Assembly (NCBI GenBank): GCA_030180135.1
Contig: CM058233.1
Location: forward strand, 28,553,615 to 28,617,614
Reading direction: 5' to 3'
Length of the DNA stretch: 64,000 nt
Source: Orychophragmus violaceus
Taxonomy: Eukaryota; Streptophyta; Magnoliopsida; Brassicales; Brassicaceae
Shown piece after piece: positions 31,985 to 42,724 of this stretch. The stretch's first letter is position 1; the number at the start of each line of letters is the position of its first letter. A model generated the notes under the pieces. That model was not told where the DNA came from and did not search any database. It saw only the letters and a list, made by a program, of their open reading frames with translations. Position numbers and translations under genes: made by a program.

Positions 31985-33150
31985 TGATATATCATGGTTT
32001 TTAGGTTATTTAACCATGATATAAGTCTTTGTTATTGAGTCTTTTAGTGTGTTTTGGAGTCCTTTTATGTGTTTTACAGGTTTAGGTACGTTTGGAGCAT
32101 ATTTGGACATTATGGCGCATTCTGGAGCTATATGGAGAGTTCGTGCGAGAAGAAGAAGTCAGAGACGATTTTGGATGCATGTGTAGATCGACACATCTGT
32201 GGCATCGATCGAGACATAGGCGGATCAGATAATTCTCGCCGGATTAATGAATACTTTGGATATTTACAGCTTGGCACAGAAGTTTCTCATAATTACAAAG
32301 AAGCCCAAAACGTGTTTAGACTATTATATTAAGGGTTTTAAGCCATTGTTTAGGCTAAGTTTTATTCTATTAGAGATTGGAAAATTTTGGGGCTGGTCTT
32401 GTACTCGAGAGAGAAGAGATTTCGAACCCCTGTTTCTTTACTTCTTTATGATATTTGGTTTATTCATCATGTATTTTGTTTCATCTGCCATGTCTGAGTA
32501 GTTTACATGTTAGGTTTAGGGATTCTCATTAGCGATTTCAAGGAATTATAAGTTGATCAATCTGTAGGGATTCATACTTTATAGTTCTTCATCCAGGGTT
32601 GTTCTTAATGCTTATCTGAATTAGCTACCCAGATTAATAATGATAGGTTGATTTCCGCAACGACAGTTGGTTAATTAACTAGAAAGAACCTAGATGAGCA
32701 ATTTGACTATTTACAAAGAAATTTGATTTAGAAGAATTGTGAACGAAAGAACCTGAGATTTAATGCATGTTTAGAACTCTAGGATTCACAACGAAAGTTG
32801 GCTTGCTAGGTTGTTAAACATAGTTAATATTTGCAACGGAAGTTGTTCTGTTATATTTCTGTGATTCTAGTTCTAGAACCGTTCTTAATTTGATCTCGAT
32901 TGATTGATTGCATGTATTCCTGGTTTCCTGAGAACTCTCTTAACCTGACGCTTCGCTTGATTGATTACAAACCGTTTGATTTACTTTTCTGCATTATTTA
33001 CTGCTTATTCTCTGTTGCTGCTTAGCTTAATTCGAACCTCTTTAGTCTATCGTAAGATTCTTCAGTCTCTGTGGATTCGACCCCTATATACTACTAGTCA
33101 CGTCTGTGCACTTGCAGTATAACTCTAGGGATTAAACTCTGAGCATACTA
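31985..33150 (+). repeat. 3' LTR of gypsy B
   Basis: Aligns to 7016-8184 with several percent divergence. The motif pair near 32186-32220 has decayed (GTAGATCGACAC and TCGATCGAGAC). The final bases read GAGCATACTA instead of GAGCATATCA. Confidence 0.85.
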
Positions 33151-34115
33151 ATATACCTATATCTTCTCCGCTACCTCTTACGCTTTCGGTATCCAATCCC
33201 CTTTCTTCTCAATCAGTTAAGGGTTTTTGTTATCTATCAATTTAAGGGAAGAAATTTCCTTCCTTTGCTAACTTTGTTGGTGTTCGTCTTTTGCAGATTA
33301 CTCCTACACAATTCGCCAATCGTCCACCACCTTTACGTCTCGCACCTCCAATTCCACATCCGCCACCGGATCAAATGAAAGAAATAGACGCACCCTAGCG
33401 ACACCTCATCCTATACAGACTGAGAACCGCCCTCTTCTGAAGATGTCAGGTTTACGCCGCCGACGATACTGCTACAATCTGGTTAGTTGTTAAATTATAT
33501 GCTTCAGCATGTATTAATCCATTTTCCATGGTTTTTAGTTCTATAGTCACTAGCTTATTTTCCATGGGCTCTTAGTTCTTACATTCAGTTTCTGTTTTAC
33601 TTGGTTAGATATCGAGAAGTTGTTCTCTTTGAAAAAATTATAATTCAGATATATTTAGATGCTCTGTAATTCCTAAAATTGGAAGCTGCATTTAGATGCC
33701 TTTGTGGCTAGAGATAATTCGATCACTTTTATTTTTACATCTCTTTATATGTCTGCATAGTGTTTGTCTGATTGTTTCAGTGCTAGTGAAACACGATTTT
33801 CACTTATAGATTATAGAAGTTAGATGTGGTCTTGTGCAGGCTGCAATCTGAACTAACGGGCTTGTGTTTTTACATCTTTCCTTGATCGGAACCAAACATC
33901 AGCTCACCATATTCTTAAGAATCTAACATATATACATGAGGAGTCGCTTAACAGGAAAACATTGTCTGGAGGGTCAGATTTTGGAATCTGACTTTGAAAC
34001 AGAGGAGAAGATCTTTTAACTGTAAGAATATTTAGTCTTATATGGGACATATATGTCTCCCGGTTTAATATAAAAGATCAAGTTCATATTAATGTTAAAA
34101 AATTCTAATATAAAA
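33151..34115. other. right flank of gypsy B, no gene recognised
   Basis: It looks like 5' untranslated and exon-intron-like DNA: a pyrimidine-rich leader, a TTTTGCAG acceptor-like site near 33297, a proline-rich open segment to about 33400, and a GTTAGTT donor-like site near 33480. The rest is AT-rich. It could be a fragment of a captured or disrupted gene; I could not identify it. Confidence 0.4.
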
Positions 34116-34129
34116 GACCTTACCGTGAT

Positions 34130-35483
34130 TTTATTTTTTTGTTAAATGGTAAATATCATTAAAAATAATGAAGGTTCCGGAGTTACAATGTGAATTAACA
34201 AACTGCAACGCCTAAAGTATTGGTCCCATGGCAAAAAAGTTTTAAAAACATGGAAGCAAATATCATTCAGTATTTTGTTACTTTTGCTCGAAAGCATAGT
34301 AGACAAAATAGTGATAAACTAGTAGAAATCCTGAATCCGGCACAGTTGACGAGCTCGGGTTGAAACGTTTCCGAGAGAGAGAACACGCAAAGAGAGGTTT
34401 AGGAAGTTATTTCATCCGGCAACCTAGGACAAGAACCATTCCTCAACGATGGCAGGGAGGCCCGATCACAACCTGTCCTCCACATCATCGGATCGACGCT
34501 CACTAACACACCTAGATCCGATTCAAACCTAGGATTACACTAACTTCTGGAGCTTAATAGCTGTTGTTCGATCTATCAAATACATTCCCCGTAGTCGGCT
34601 AGAAAAGAGACCACGCATCACCACTCAGAAGCCTTACTACCTCCTCCTACACCCTAAAAAACGAGACCATACTAATCCGAAAACGCACTTAACCAAACCA
34701 CAAGCCAGTAAACAGCTTCAGAAAGTCCAACCAATCAAGCCATCAACACAAATCATCGGCTTTTAGCGCACAAAAGGTTAAGCGAATACAGTCCGGTTAG
34801 CCACACCGAAACAAATTCACGTAACTGAAGGATTTGGAACCCACCACACACCGGGATTTAACCAAACCTGATAACGCCACAGCCTCCTTGCGTTTTATAG
34901 CCCGACACCAAGCCGGAGATAACTGCTGACACCGCACAAGGCGGAAGAGCCTACATCTCCGACCAAAACCTTGAACAACCACGGGCCACATTCCAAACCA
35001 AACCGGCGTGAAGGGAGCTAGTGGAAGCAGCTGTCGCCACTCCACGACTCACCAACCGGACTCGCACAAAGAAACCAGAGCACCTCCACGGCGATTGCAT
35101 AACACAAAAGAGGGAGACCTTCGAAGAGGCAGCAAGCGCACCGACACCGCGAGACCACCGTCCTCGGGCAGAGATCGAGACGCCGGAAGCTCGCCGCCGC
35201 ATCTCCTTCAAGCCGAAGCTCGCCACTGCTCGAAAAGAGCAGGAAGATGAACACGCTGGCGAAACCCTATGCAGATCTGGAAGATTGACGGCACCGGGAG
35301 ACCTCACGGACTTGGACTGGCAGAGCAGGATCGAAATCCGATGGCCCTCTCGCGACGCCGGTGGTGACCGGACGCCGGAGAGGCGTCACGCGCAGCGGAG
35401 CTGAGATCTACTTCTGGGAAAGTTGGGAGAGATATATGGGGAGCGCGTTATGTCGACGCGTTATTTTCAAATGATCCACTCTT
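34130..35483 (-). mobile_element. Sadhu-like or other non-LTR retroposon (minus strand)
   Basis: Flanked by GACCTTACCGTGAT (34116-34129) and GACCTTACTGTAAT (35484-35497), a 14-bp target duplication with two mismatches. On the minus strand it ends in ACAAAAAAATAAA, a poly(A)-like tail, and starts near 35483 after a GC-rich 5' region. It is about 1.35 kb, has no conserved protein and only spurious short open frames. Size, tail and lack of coding fit Sadhu retroposons of Brassicaceae; a 5'-truncated LINE is the alternative. Confidence 0.6.
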
Positions 35484-35587
35484 GACCTTACTGTAATAGA
35501 TCAGTTTCGATTAGAAAATTAGAATTCAGATTTATTGATAACTCTCTTTCCTTAACTTGTTACATTATATATTCTTCTCTTACTCAT

Positions 35588-35591
35588 ATAA

Positions 35592-35640
<49 letters not shown>
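35588..35640. repeat. TA dinucleotide microsatellite
   Basis: A nearly pure run of TA dinucleotides, slightly interrupted at the left by ATACATATA. Confidence 0.95.
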
Positions 35641-35644
<4 letters not shown>

Positions 35645-35679
35645 CATATATAATTACTAAGGATGTAATATAGTTATCT

Positions 35680-36710
35680 GATACTCTTTTCACCGCAAAA
35701 TATCACCGACCTTGTTAGGTCTTTTCTCTCTCCTTGCGATAAACAGAGCGACTCTCTTTTTTCTTCGTTAGTCGGCGGCGGAGCTCCTCTCCGTCGCTGT
35801 ACTCATCTTTTTTTGTTGTTTTTATCTTTTTAGACTTTTCTTGTTGTGATAATCATGGTTGTACCGTTTAATTTCGTCCTAAATCGACCATTTTTGCGGA
35901 TCTGGGTTTGGGGGTTTTGGTCTCAGTTGTGGAAGGGTTATCGGAAGCTTTCGCGGATGGCTCTAGGGACCTGCCTCCTCTCCAGTTCTGAGCTTTTGGG
36001 TTCTTTTGTCTTGCTGGTTGATTGGATAAATTATCTGGATTCGTATGGGTTCTTAATATAAAGGGTTTGGGTTGGGAATTGAGGTGTGGTGTTTGGTTCG
36101 TTGGCTTCCGGCGGTTAGTGTTTCTCTTGGGACAATTGTTCTTCTTGCGGCTTGCCGAGTGGTGCCACATAGATGGTGTGACTGGGTCGCTTTAGCTCTC
36201 GGCTTTGCTTCAGTGGTTCTTATTGTCTGGTTCTTTCGGTGTGTGCCGGTGCCCGTGTCTTCCGAGAGGTCTTGTTTGTGTTCGAGCCAAGGAATTCCGG
36301 TTTCAAAACCAGATACTTACTCCGGTCTTCTATGGTGGGTTAGTTGGCTTTCATGACTCGTGGCTCTATCCTCTTCTTCAAGTTGTGGGGGAGCAATATA
36401 ATGGGTTGGCTCTTCTAGTCCTTTCGGTGAATAAGGCTCTTGTGGTCTCTCTGAAGCTGTTCGGTTTCTTTTGCTTCTCTCCCGCTGAACTGTTTGTGTT
36501 GTGCATCCATTTGTACTTTGATTATCTGTTTTAGTTGTGTCTTGTTGTGTTACTCGTAAGTCTCCCTAGTATAGGGCTTTGTCTCCCTCTTTTGGGCTTA
36601 GACTCCAGGGTTATTTGTTCAACCGCTGGCTATAGTTTTCCTCCTTTGTATCTCATCTTTGTTTCGATCCACGCTGTGGAAATAATACTACCAGTGAAAA
36701 AAAAAAATAT
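35680..36710 (+). mobile_element. Sadhu-like non-LTR retroposon (plus strand)
   Basis: Flanked by exact 12-bp duplications ATATAGTTATCT (35668-35679 and 36711-36722). It ends in an A run (about 36697-36707) and is about 1 kb. The open frames inside (for example 35846-36061 and 36205-36534) look like low-complexity hydrophobic translation with no domain, so it is called non-coding. It sits about 180 bp from a second such element in opposite orientation. Confidence 0.7.
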
Positions 36711-36722
36711 ATATAGTTATCT

Positions 36723-37913
36723 AACGGGTGTAACTATATGAAAAGGTATGTGTTAGTGATAACGTAACATCACGTTACATTGTTTGTTATATATGTGTAG
36801 TGTAACGTAATGTTACGATTAATAAGACAAAAAGAAACACACATACGAGAATAAGAGAAAAGCAAAGTCAATTTGGTGCATTCATTCAATAGGCCACACA
36901 AACATGGATTTAGTATGTCTTTCTTCTTCTCTAGAAAAACATATGGTTGAATTAAATCAAACCTAGTTAATTTTGCAAATAGATTGCAGAAATAAAAATC
37001 ATAAAAATTAAACTTATATTTGGTATTAGAATCATCTAGGATTTGTTTAATTTACCATTTTAGTTAACAAAAAAAAATCGGTTACTGTGTGAACGTAAAA
37101 CACATGCATAAATAGACAAAGTTCATCTTTCTGGGTTGTCTTAAATGAGTCACCCTTGAATAAATATGGTTACAATTGCATCTATTCGACGTAACTTGAT
37201 TTCATGGTAAACGTAATATATTAATAATTAGAATCATGAAAGAGTAGATTCAATTATTATGAAAGTCCAATTGTTGCATGAACCGATGGTTAAATGATTC
37301 ATTCTGAATAAAATAAGGAACGCGCTTTTATGGCTAAGTGATTTTGTGTTAAATAATCTGGAAAATTGTGTGTGTGATACGTACGTTAGCATTCAGCGTG
37401 AGTAACGATTACGTAATATATATTGCATGTTTGTTAATAGAAGCCATGAATGGATGCGAGTGGATTTACGTTTATGTTGTATAAGTAACGAAATGAAATA
37501 GATGAATCGCCTGCATTTTGTTAAGGAATCTATTATTTAATGATTATAAAGGAGACAGTTAGACGTGTTGTTACATACCTTTGCAATTAAATTAAGGGTA
37601 TATCAATTTTGTCGGTTACGTAGCATAATTTGTAAAGGCACTTGCATGAACAGACACGTATGAGTCTAGTGTTATGATAATTGTTTACGCATCGTTAAAA
37701 GTTTCTGAATCGTTTGCATGCATGAATTCATGCAATGAATTGTTGAGTGCCATTTCGGTTTTGATAATTTCTGGACATGATAAATCAACATAATTTATGG
37801 GCTTGAGAACACGGTTAATTATTTTTTCTAGTTGAAACTGTTTGAAAATAATTTGAAAAGTCACGTACGTGTGCATGTCAAATTATTATATGATTCAACT
37901 CTGAGAAATTTTT
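36723..37913. other. AT-rich intergenic DNA, no gene seen
   Basis: It contains a short stretch with repeated GTAACGTTA-like inverted words (about 36750-36815: AACGTAACATCACGTTACATT, then TGTAACGTAATGTTACG) but no recognisable gene or element end. Confidence 0.5.
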
Positions 37914-39314
37914 TGTCACGTTCCGTCAGCCCCTATCGGTGAGTCATTCATCCCTCTATCAGGCTCGTGGGCCCCACCTTTGTCCGACGGTTGGTGCGTT
38001 ATTTTTTCGTAGGTTCGACCGAGTAATTTACTGACCCTGCAATCACCACGTGACATTTTCCCATGTGTTTTGTCCTCACACACATACTACCACGAATCAC
38101 TTCCCGGAATGTCATCCATCTTGGGACTACTGCAGTCCAAGCACGCTTAACTCTGGAGTTCTTTTAGGCAAGTGATCGGAAAAGGTAAATGCACTTGGTG
38201 ACATAGGTAGCCAAATTAATTCATTTAAGCCTCTTCGCATATACCACAAACCGAGATGTTACAATTCACCCACTCTCACAAAGCGTAACGACCTCGTTGC
38301 GCACCAGGATCGTTATCCTTGACGGTGTGAACCCTCACTGACTCCACACGCGTCCTCGGATTCGGCTCTGATACCAATTGTAACGCCCTGTCCGCCCCTA
38401 CCGGTAAGTCACCCATCCCTCCATCGGGCTCGTGGGCCCCACCCCTGTCCGACGGTCGGTGCGTTATTTTTCGTAGGCCCGATCGAGTAATTTACTGACC
38501 CTGTAATATACTGGGCCCAACCCATTTGAGAAAGTCTTAATTGAATTAATTTGGCTACCTATATCACCAAGTGCACTTATCTTTTCCGGTCACATGCCTG
38601 AAAGAACTCCAGAGTTAAGCATGCTTGGACTGGAGTAGTCCCAGGATGGGTGAGCTTTTGGGAAGTGACTCGTGGTAGCATGTGTGTGAGGACAAAACAC
38701 ATGGGAAAAGGACACATGGTGATTACAGGGTCATTAAATTACTCGGTCGGGCCTACGAAAAATAACGCACCGACCGTCGGACATGGGTGGGGCTCACGAG
38801 CCCGATAGAGGGATGGGTGACTCACCGGTAGGGGCGGACGGGGCGTTACAAGTGGTATCAGAGCCGAATCCGAAGACGCGTGTAGAGTCAGTGAGGGCTC
38901 ACACCGTCAAGGATGACGATCTTGGTGCGCAACGAGGGCGTTGCGCTCTATGAGAGTGGGTGAATTGTAACATCCCGGTTTGTGATATATGCGGAAAAGC
39001 TTAAAAGAATTAATTTGGCTACCTATGTCACCAAGTGCACTTACCTTTTCCGATCACTTGCCTGGAAAAACTCCAGAGTTAAGCGTGCTTGGACTGGAGT
39101 AGTCCCAGGATGGGTGACCTTCCGGGAAGTGATTCGTGGTAGCATGTGTGTGAGGACAAAACACATAGGAAAAAGTCACGTGGTGATTCCAGGGTCAGTA
39201 AATTACTCGATCGGACCTACAAAAAATAACGCACCGACCGTCGGACAGAGATAGGACCCACGAACCCAATAAAGAAATGGGTGACTCATCGATAGAGGCT
39301 AACGGGGCGTTACA
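37914..39314. mobile_element. Cassandra TRIM retrotransposons arranged as an inverted repeat
   Basis: Left to right: complete LTR (minus) 37914-38263; internal region with primer site (minus) to 38378; partial LTR (minus) 38379-38507; LTR (plus, atypical 5' part) to 38850; internal region with primer site AGTGGTATCAGAGCC 38851-38965; complete LTR (plus) 38966-39314. Mirror positions sum to about 77229, giving arms of about 590 bp and a spacer of about 214 bp (38508-38721). The LTRs are about 350 bp, contain 5S rRNA-like sequence, start TGTAACATCCCGG and end GGCGTTACA. No protein is encoded, as expected for Cassandra, a terminal-repeat retrotransposon in miniature. No clear target duplication was found. 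Confidence 0.85.
39069..39130 (+). ncRNA. 5S rRNA-derived segment in a Cassandra LTR
   Basis: It carries the internal control regions of 5S genes almost unchanged: A-box-like AGTTAAGCGTGCTTGG, the intermediate region GAGTAGT, and C-box GGATGGGTGACC. Equivalent segments lie at about 38604-38665 (plus, with AAGCATGC and GGTGAGC changes) and about 38100-38165 (minus). RNA polymerase III transcription is known for Cassandra; here it is only inferred from the boxes. This is not a ribosomal 5S gene because the 5' and 3' ends of 5S are missing. Confidence 0.8.
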
Positions 39315-39860
39315 ATTTGATCCACTTGCTCACGGTTCAATTCTTTTTCTTTGTACCATTTGTTTGTTTTCGTTTGTTTTTATTATGTCATTCAATCATT
39401 AATCATCATAAATAAAATAATAACAGTATCTGGTTAAGTTTAGTAAAGAAATACAATTTATTTTAAAATGTTAATTAATATTATATTTAATAATATTGAC
39501 TCCGCCATTGTTCCTGGTTTATGTGGCTATCGACCCAAAATCGATTATAGCCAGGGGTGGATCTACGGCAACGGAGAATGTCGCACGTGCCACATACTAA
39601 GACCAGGTCCAATGGAGGTTTTAAAGGCAATTTGGACTCAGTTTCTTAGGGCTGAATCATTTAAAATAATTGTAAATGTCCATTTTCCTTTAGAACCGAT
39701 CCTTAGGGAAGGATTTTAAGAGCCCGTGTCTTAACCACGTGGCGTCTTATGAGTGGGCGAAATTTTTTTTTTTTTCGGACCAAAGCTTCTCTGTTTCACT
39801 TTTCCTTTGTCGCGTTTCAGAGAGAGAACAACTCTGTAAAGGCGATTTCTTGGCGATTTC
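39315..39860. other. intergenic/promoter region of the PUX-like gene
   Basis: Mostly AT-rich. A G-box (CACGTGG) lies near 39735, about 125 bp before the first recognisable codons, followed by a T run. A threefold GGCGATTT repeat lies at 39841-39880. No separate gene was recognised. Confidence 0.45.
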
Positions 39861-41199
39861 TTGGCGATTTGGGCGATTTCACTTTCCGTTGCCGTTGCCG
39901 GAGAAGAAGCTAGTTCCGTTCTTGAAACTCATCAATGGAATCTCGACGCTGCCGTCTCGGCCTTCACTGTGAACAATGTCGCTGCTGCCCGATACCGGTA
40001 TTCGAATCTTCGAATCAGTACCCCTGTTCCATCTCATTCTCACTTCTCCGATTATTACACTCCGTCTCCGTCGGGGTTATTGTTACGGCCGCCGTCTCAA
40101 TCGAATCCTTCTCGTGATAGAAACCCTTTCAGTAAAAAGCGTGCGGCCGATAATCCGTGTCAGAATCAGAGGATTAAACGCCGGGAACAAACCCTCGGTC
40201 GCTAAAATCTCCGGCGGAAGTGATGATAGCGATTCCCATGACTACGACGGAGGAGAGCAAAGGTTATTGTCTCTCCAAGCTTCATTATCTTTCTGTTTTG
40301 CATCACAATAGAGAAATGGAATCTTTGATTGAGATAGTCTGTTTGATTTAGATAACAAAGGTGAAATGTGTTTACTGTATAGTGGGACGATGATGGTGCA
40401 AGATCCTGAGAAAGGTGAAGATGTTGATGAAAAAGATAAGGAGTCAGATGTACAATCATCATCAAGAACAACATTTAGAATTATTTCAGCTGTAACTATC
40501 TGGAGGAATGGTTTCACTGTCGATGATGGTCCCTTACAGACGCTGGGTAATCCGGAAGATGCAACCTTTATTAACGTAATTACTAATTCAGTATCTTCTT
40601 GCTCATTTTCAACTTGTGTTGTTGCATCTCTTTACTTGATTCATGTCGAACGCCAGATCTTACAAAGGATGGAGTCCCTACGTGATATCAATCTACGTAT
40701 CAAACTCATCAAGCGTCAAGAAGAAGACTTCAATGTATAATATGTCTTTAATGTTCTCTTATTCATATCAGCCGGTCAAGTTTCAATCTTATTTTTCATA
40801 TATCTTAAACAACAGGACTCAACAGAACCGAATACCCTGACTCCATTTCAAGGCGTTGGAAGAACTCTATCCGGATCAGACTATGCAGCCACCGAGCCAC
40901 CAACTTCATCAGACTCGCTGACCACTACACCGCCACCATCAACGAGTCTCGTGGTAGATCCTGCAACACCAGTAACCTCTATCCAGGTCATATTAGCAGA
41001 CGGTACACGCATTTTCTCCCGGTTTAATACTCACCATATCGTTAGAGACGTCCGAGGCTTCATAGACGCGTCTAGACCAGGTGGCTCCAACGATTACCGG
41101 TTACTCATGGGGTTTCCTCCTAAGCCATTGCTTGACTTTTACCAAACCATCGAGAAGGCGGGCATCTCCAACTCTGTCCTCATCAAGGTCAACGATTGA
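39861..41199 (+). pseudogene. PUX-type UBA-SEP-UBX protein (CDC48 adaptor), damaged in exon 1
   Basis: Four exons fit well: 39861-40262, 40383-40575, 40657-40734 and 40816-41199, all with GT-AG introns and compatible phases. Exon 1 encodes a UBA-like segment (EEASSVLETHQWNLDAAVSAF). Exon 2 encodes SGTMMVQDPEK and the SEP domain (TIWRNGFTVDDGPL). Exon 4 encodes FQGVGRTLSG and the UBX domain (IQVILADGTRI, TVRD-like VRDVRGFIDASRPGG, LLMGFPPKPL), ending TGA. Such proteins recruit the AAA ATPase CDC48/p97 to ubiquitylated substrates. Two lesions: no in-frame ATG (upstream stop at 39837, first codon of the block is TTG), and a frame change between the UBA part and the linker (about 40170-40200), since GGSDDSDSHDYDGGEQ is read in another frame. 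It may be a recent pseudogene or a relict duplicate; a sequence error in exon 1 is possible. Confidence 0.72.
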
Positions 41200-42083
41200 T
41201 TCATTAGAGAAAAAAGCTTTTCAAAAAGTATAATTCGATTGATTCATTATTATATGTTTAAATTACAATTAAAATAAATAAAAATTCAAATAAAATTAAT
41301 GGTAATATTAATTTTTAATTTTAAAAACCCCAATTTGGATAATACCATTGGAGGTGATAAAATGGTAAAGAGTCTTAACTATTCCTAACAACTCAAAAAA
41401 TTAATAAAAAAATTCCTAAGAAACCCAACAATGATAACACCATTGTTCTTGCTCTAAGAATAAATTATTTCAAATAGGCAGTTTAATTGGCTGGTCATGG
41501 CTTCAGTTATGCATTCGATTCCGAGCTTCCATAGTCTTTTTCGAATTTTTCTACTTTATATACATATGTGCTTTTCCATATTTTAAATTTTTTGACCGAT
41601 GTATTTATACTAAGTTCCTTTTTATGTGTCTATTAAAAATGTTTTTTTTTTCTTTTTCTTATCTTCTCGAAAATTACCTTGAAAAACGTATTTAAATAGT
41701 TGACAAAAAAAAAACGAATTTAAATAATTATCATCTATATTTTGATAGATTAATAAACATAATATTTAGTAGTAAACTATATTTTACGATTTCAGTTAAT
41801 TATACTTTTAAAATATATTTTGTAATAAGAACTATTCTCTATAAAGACACATAATTTATGAAAATGCGATGCTAATATTTTGTATATGTACATGATCTTT
41901 TATTAAATGAATAAATGTCAATTGTTTCATTAAAAAAATTTATGATAATTTTATTTTGTTAAACTCAAAAATAAATATATCACAATTGTCAAAAGAATCT
42001 AATCATTTTCTTATATTTTATTATATTGTAGATTTTAATAGTGCCCCATACAAAAAAATATTTCTATCTACCCCTGATTATAA
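41200..42083. other. AT-rich intergenic DNA, nothing recognised
   Basis: Very AT-rich with A and T runs; no open frame, element end or RNA gene was identified. It ends at the MULE target duplication. Confidence 0.5.
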
Positions 42084-42216
42084 CCACTACAAGAGTTGTT
42101 AACATAATAAGGCATTTCTAAGATTTTAATAACATAAAAAGACACTTCTTACTACTAGAGCACTTTTTTCACTGTTCATTAAAATTAAATCCCTTTTTAC
42201 CTTTCTTCATCTCCTC

Positions 42217-42487
42217 TCTTTTCATCATCATCTTCATTCTCTATTTTTTTATATTTTCTCAAGCTTTTGGTTAATTTTTCTTTTCATTTTTCTCTCAGCC
42301 CTTTATCGATTTCTCTCTCTGTCGTTGTGCCCTTTCTCATCTCTTTCTCTCTTTTCATCATTATCTTCATTCAACACTTTTACTTTCTCAAGTTTTTGGT
42401 CGAATTTCATTTTTTCCAGATCTTTGTTTGATTCTCTATGTCGTTTTTCCCTTTTTCATCTTTTCTCTCTCTTTTCATCATCATATG
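42217..42487 (+). repeat. two-unit tandem repeat, about 120-135 bp, in the MULE left half
   Basis: Units starting CTTTTCATCATCATCTTCATT at about 42217 and CTTTTCATCATTATCTTCATT at about 42350, with a third start near 42472, share the order TTTCTCAAG, TTTTGGT, TCTCTNTGTCGTT, CCCTTTNTCAT. Pyrimidine-rich. Confidence 0.7.
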
Positions 42488-42724
42488 CATTAATTTCGCT
42501 AAGCATCTACTGAAAATATGTTGAATTTAGCTATGGTGATTAATTCTACGATGTAGAAGAAAAACACATTCTGGTTAGGGTTTGTGTTCGATCTTGTGGA
42601 CAACGCGAACGTGGACATTGAACGGTAAATAAAAGAAAAACACTTTATGGATTAGGGGTTCTTGTGGACAACATAAACATAAGCAACGTGGACAAATATA
42701 AGTGGACATCATATCGTGGATAGT

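Larger units (their letters stand above)
7016..33150 (+). mobile_element. gypsy element B, Athila-lineage, gag-protease only, split by nested insertion
   Basis: The LTRs at 7016-8184 and 31985-33150 are mutual copies starting TGATATATCATGG. The 5' LTR is followed by a degenerate tRNA-Asp primer site, a leader, a broken gag-protease region and a 3' noncoding region. Copia C (11498-30947) interrupts it just after the coding part. Near-matching 5-bp flanks (ATAGA/ATATA) support one insertion. The protease active site is of the DLG type typical of the Athila lineage. No RT, RNase H or integrase is present, so B was non-autonomous, probably before it decayed. Its LTRs differ by several percent, more than those of C, which fits the nesting order. 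Confidence 0.88.

Noticed and set aside
34797..35404. Overlapping open frames on both strands at 34.8-35.4 kb as protein genes
   Set aside because: GC-rich local composition produces long frames on several frames at once; no domain, and the region lies inside a retroposon with target duplications.
35846..36741. Hydrophobic open frames that could be membrane proteins
   Set aside because: They lie within a poly(A)-tailed, non-coding Sadhu-like element, use overlapping frames and show no conserved motif.
37914..37918. Target duplication for the Cassandra palindrome (TTTTT versus ATTTG)
   Set aside because: Too weak and in a T run; not claimed.
38100..39143. 5S ribosomal RNA genes
   Set aside because: Only the internal control-region part of 5S is present, in three copies within 350-bp LTRs, which is the Cassandra pattern.
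42325..42513. Small Ser/Phe-rich open frame
   Set aside because: It is translation of a pyrimidine-rich tandem repeat in the MULE.
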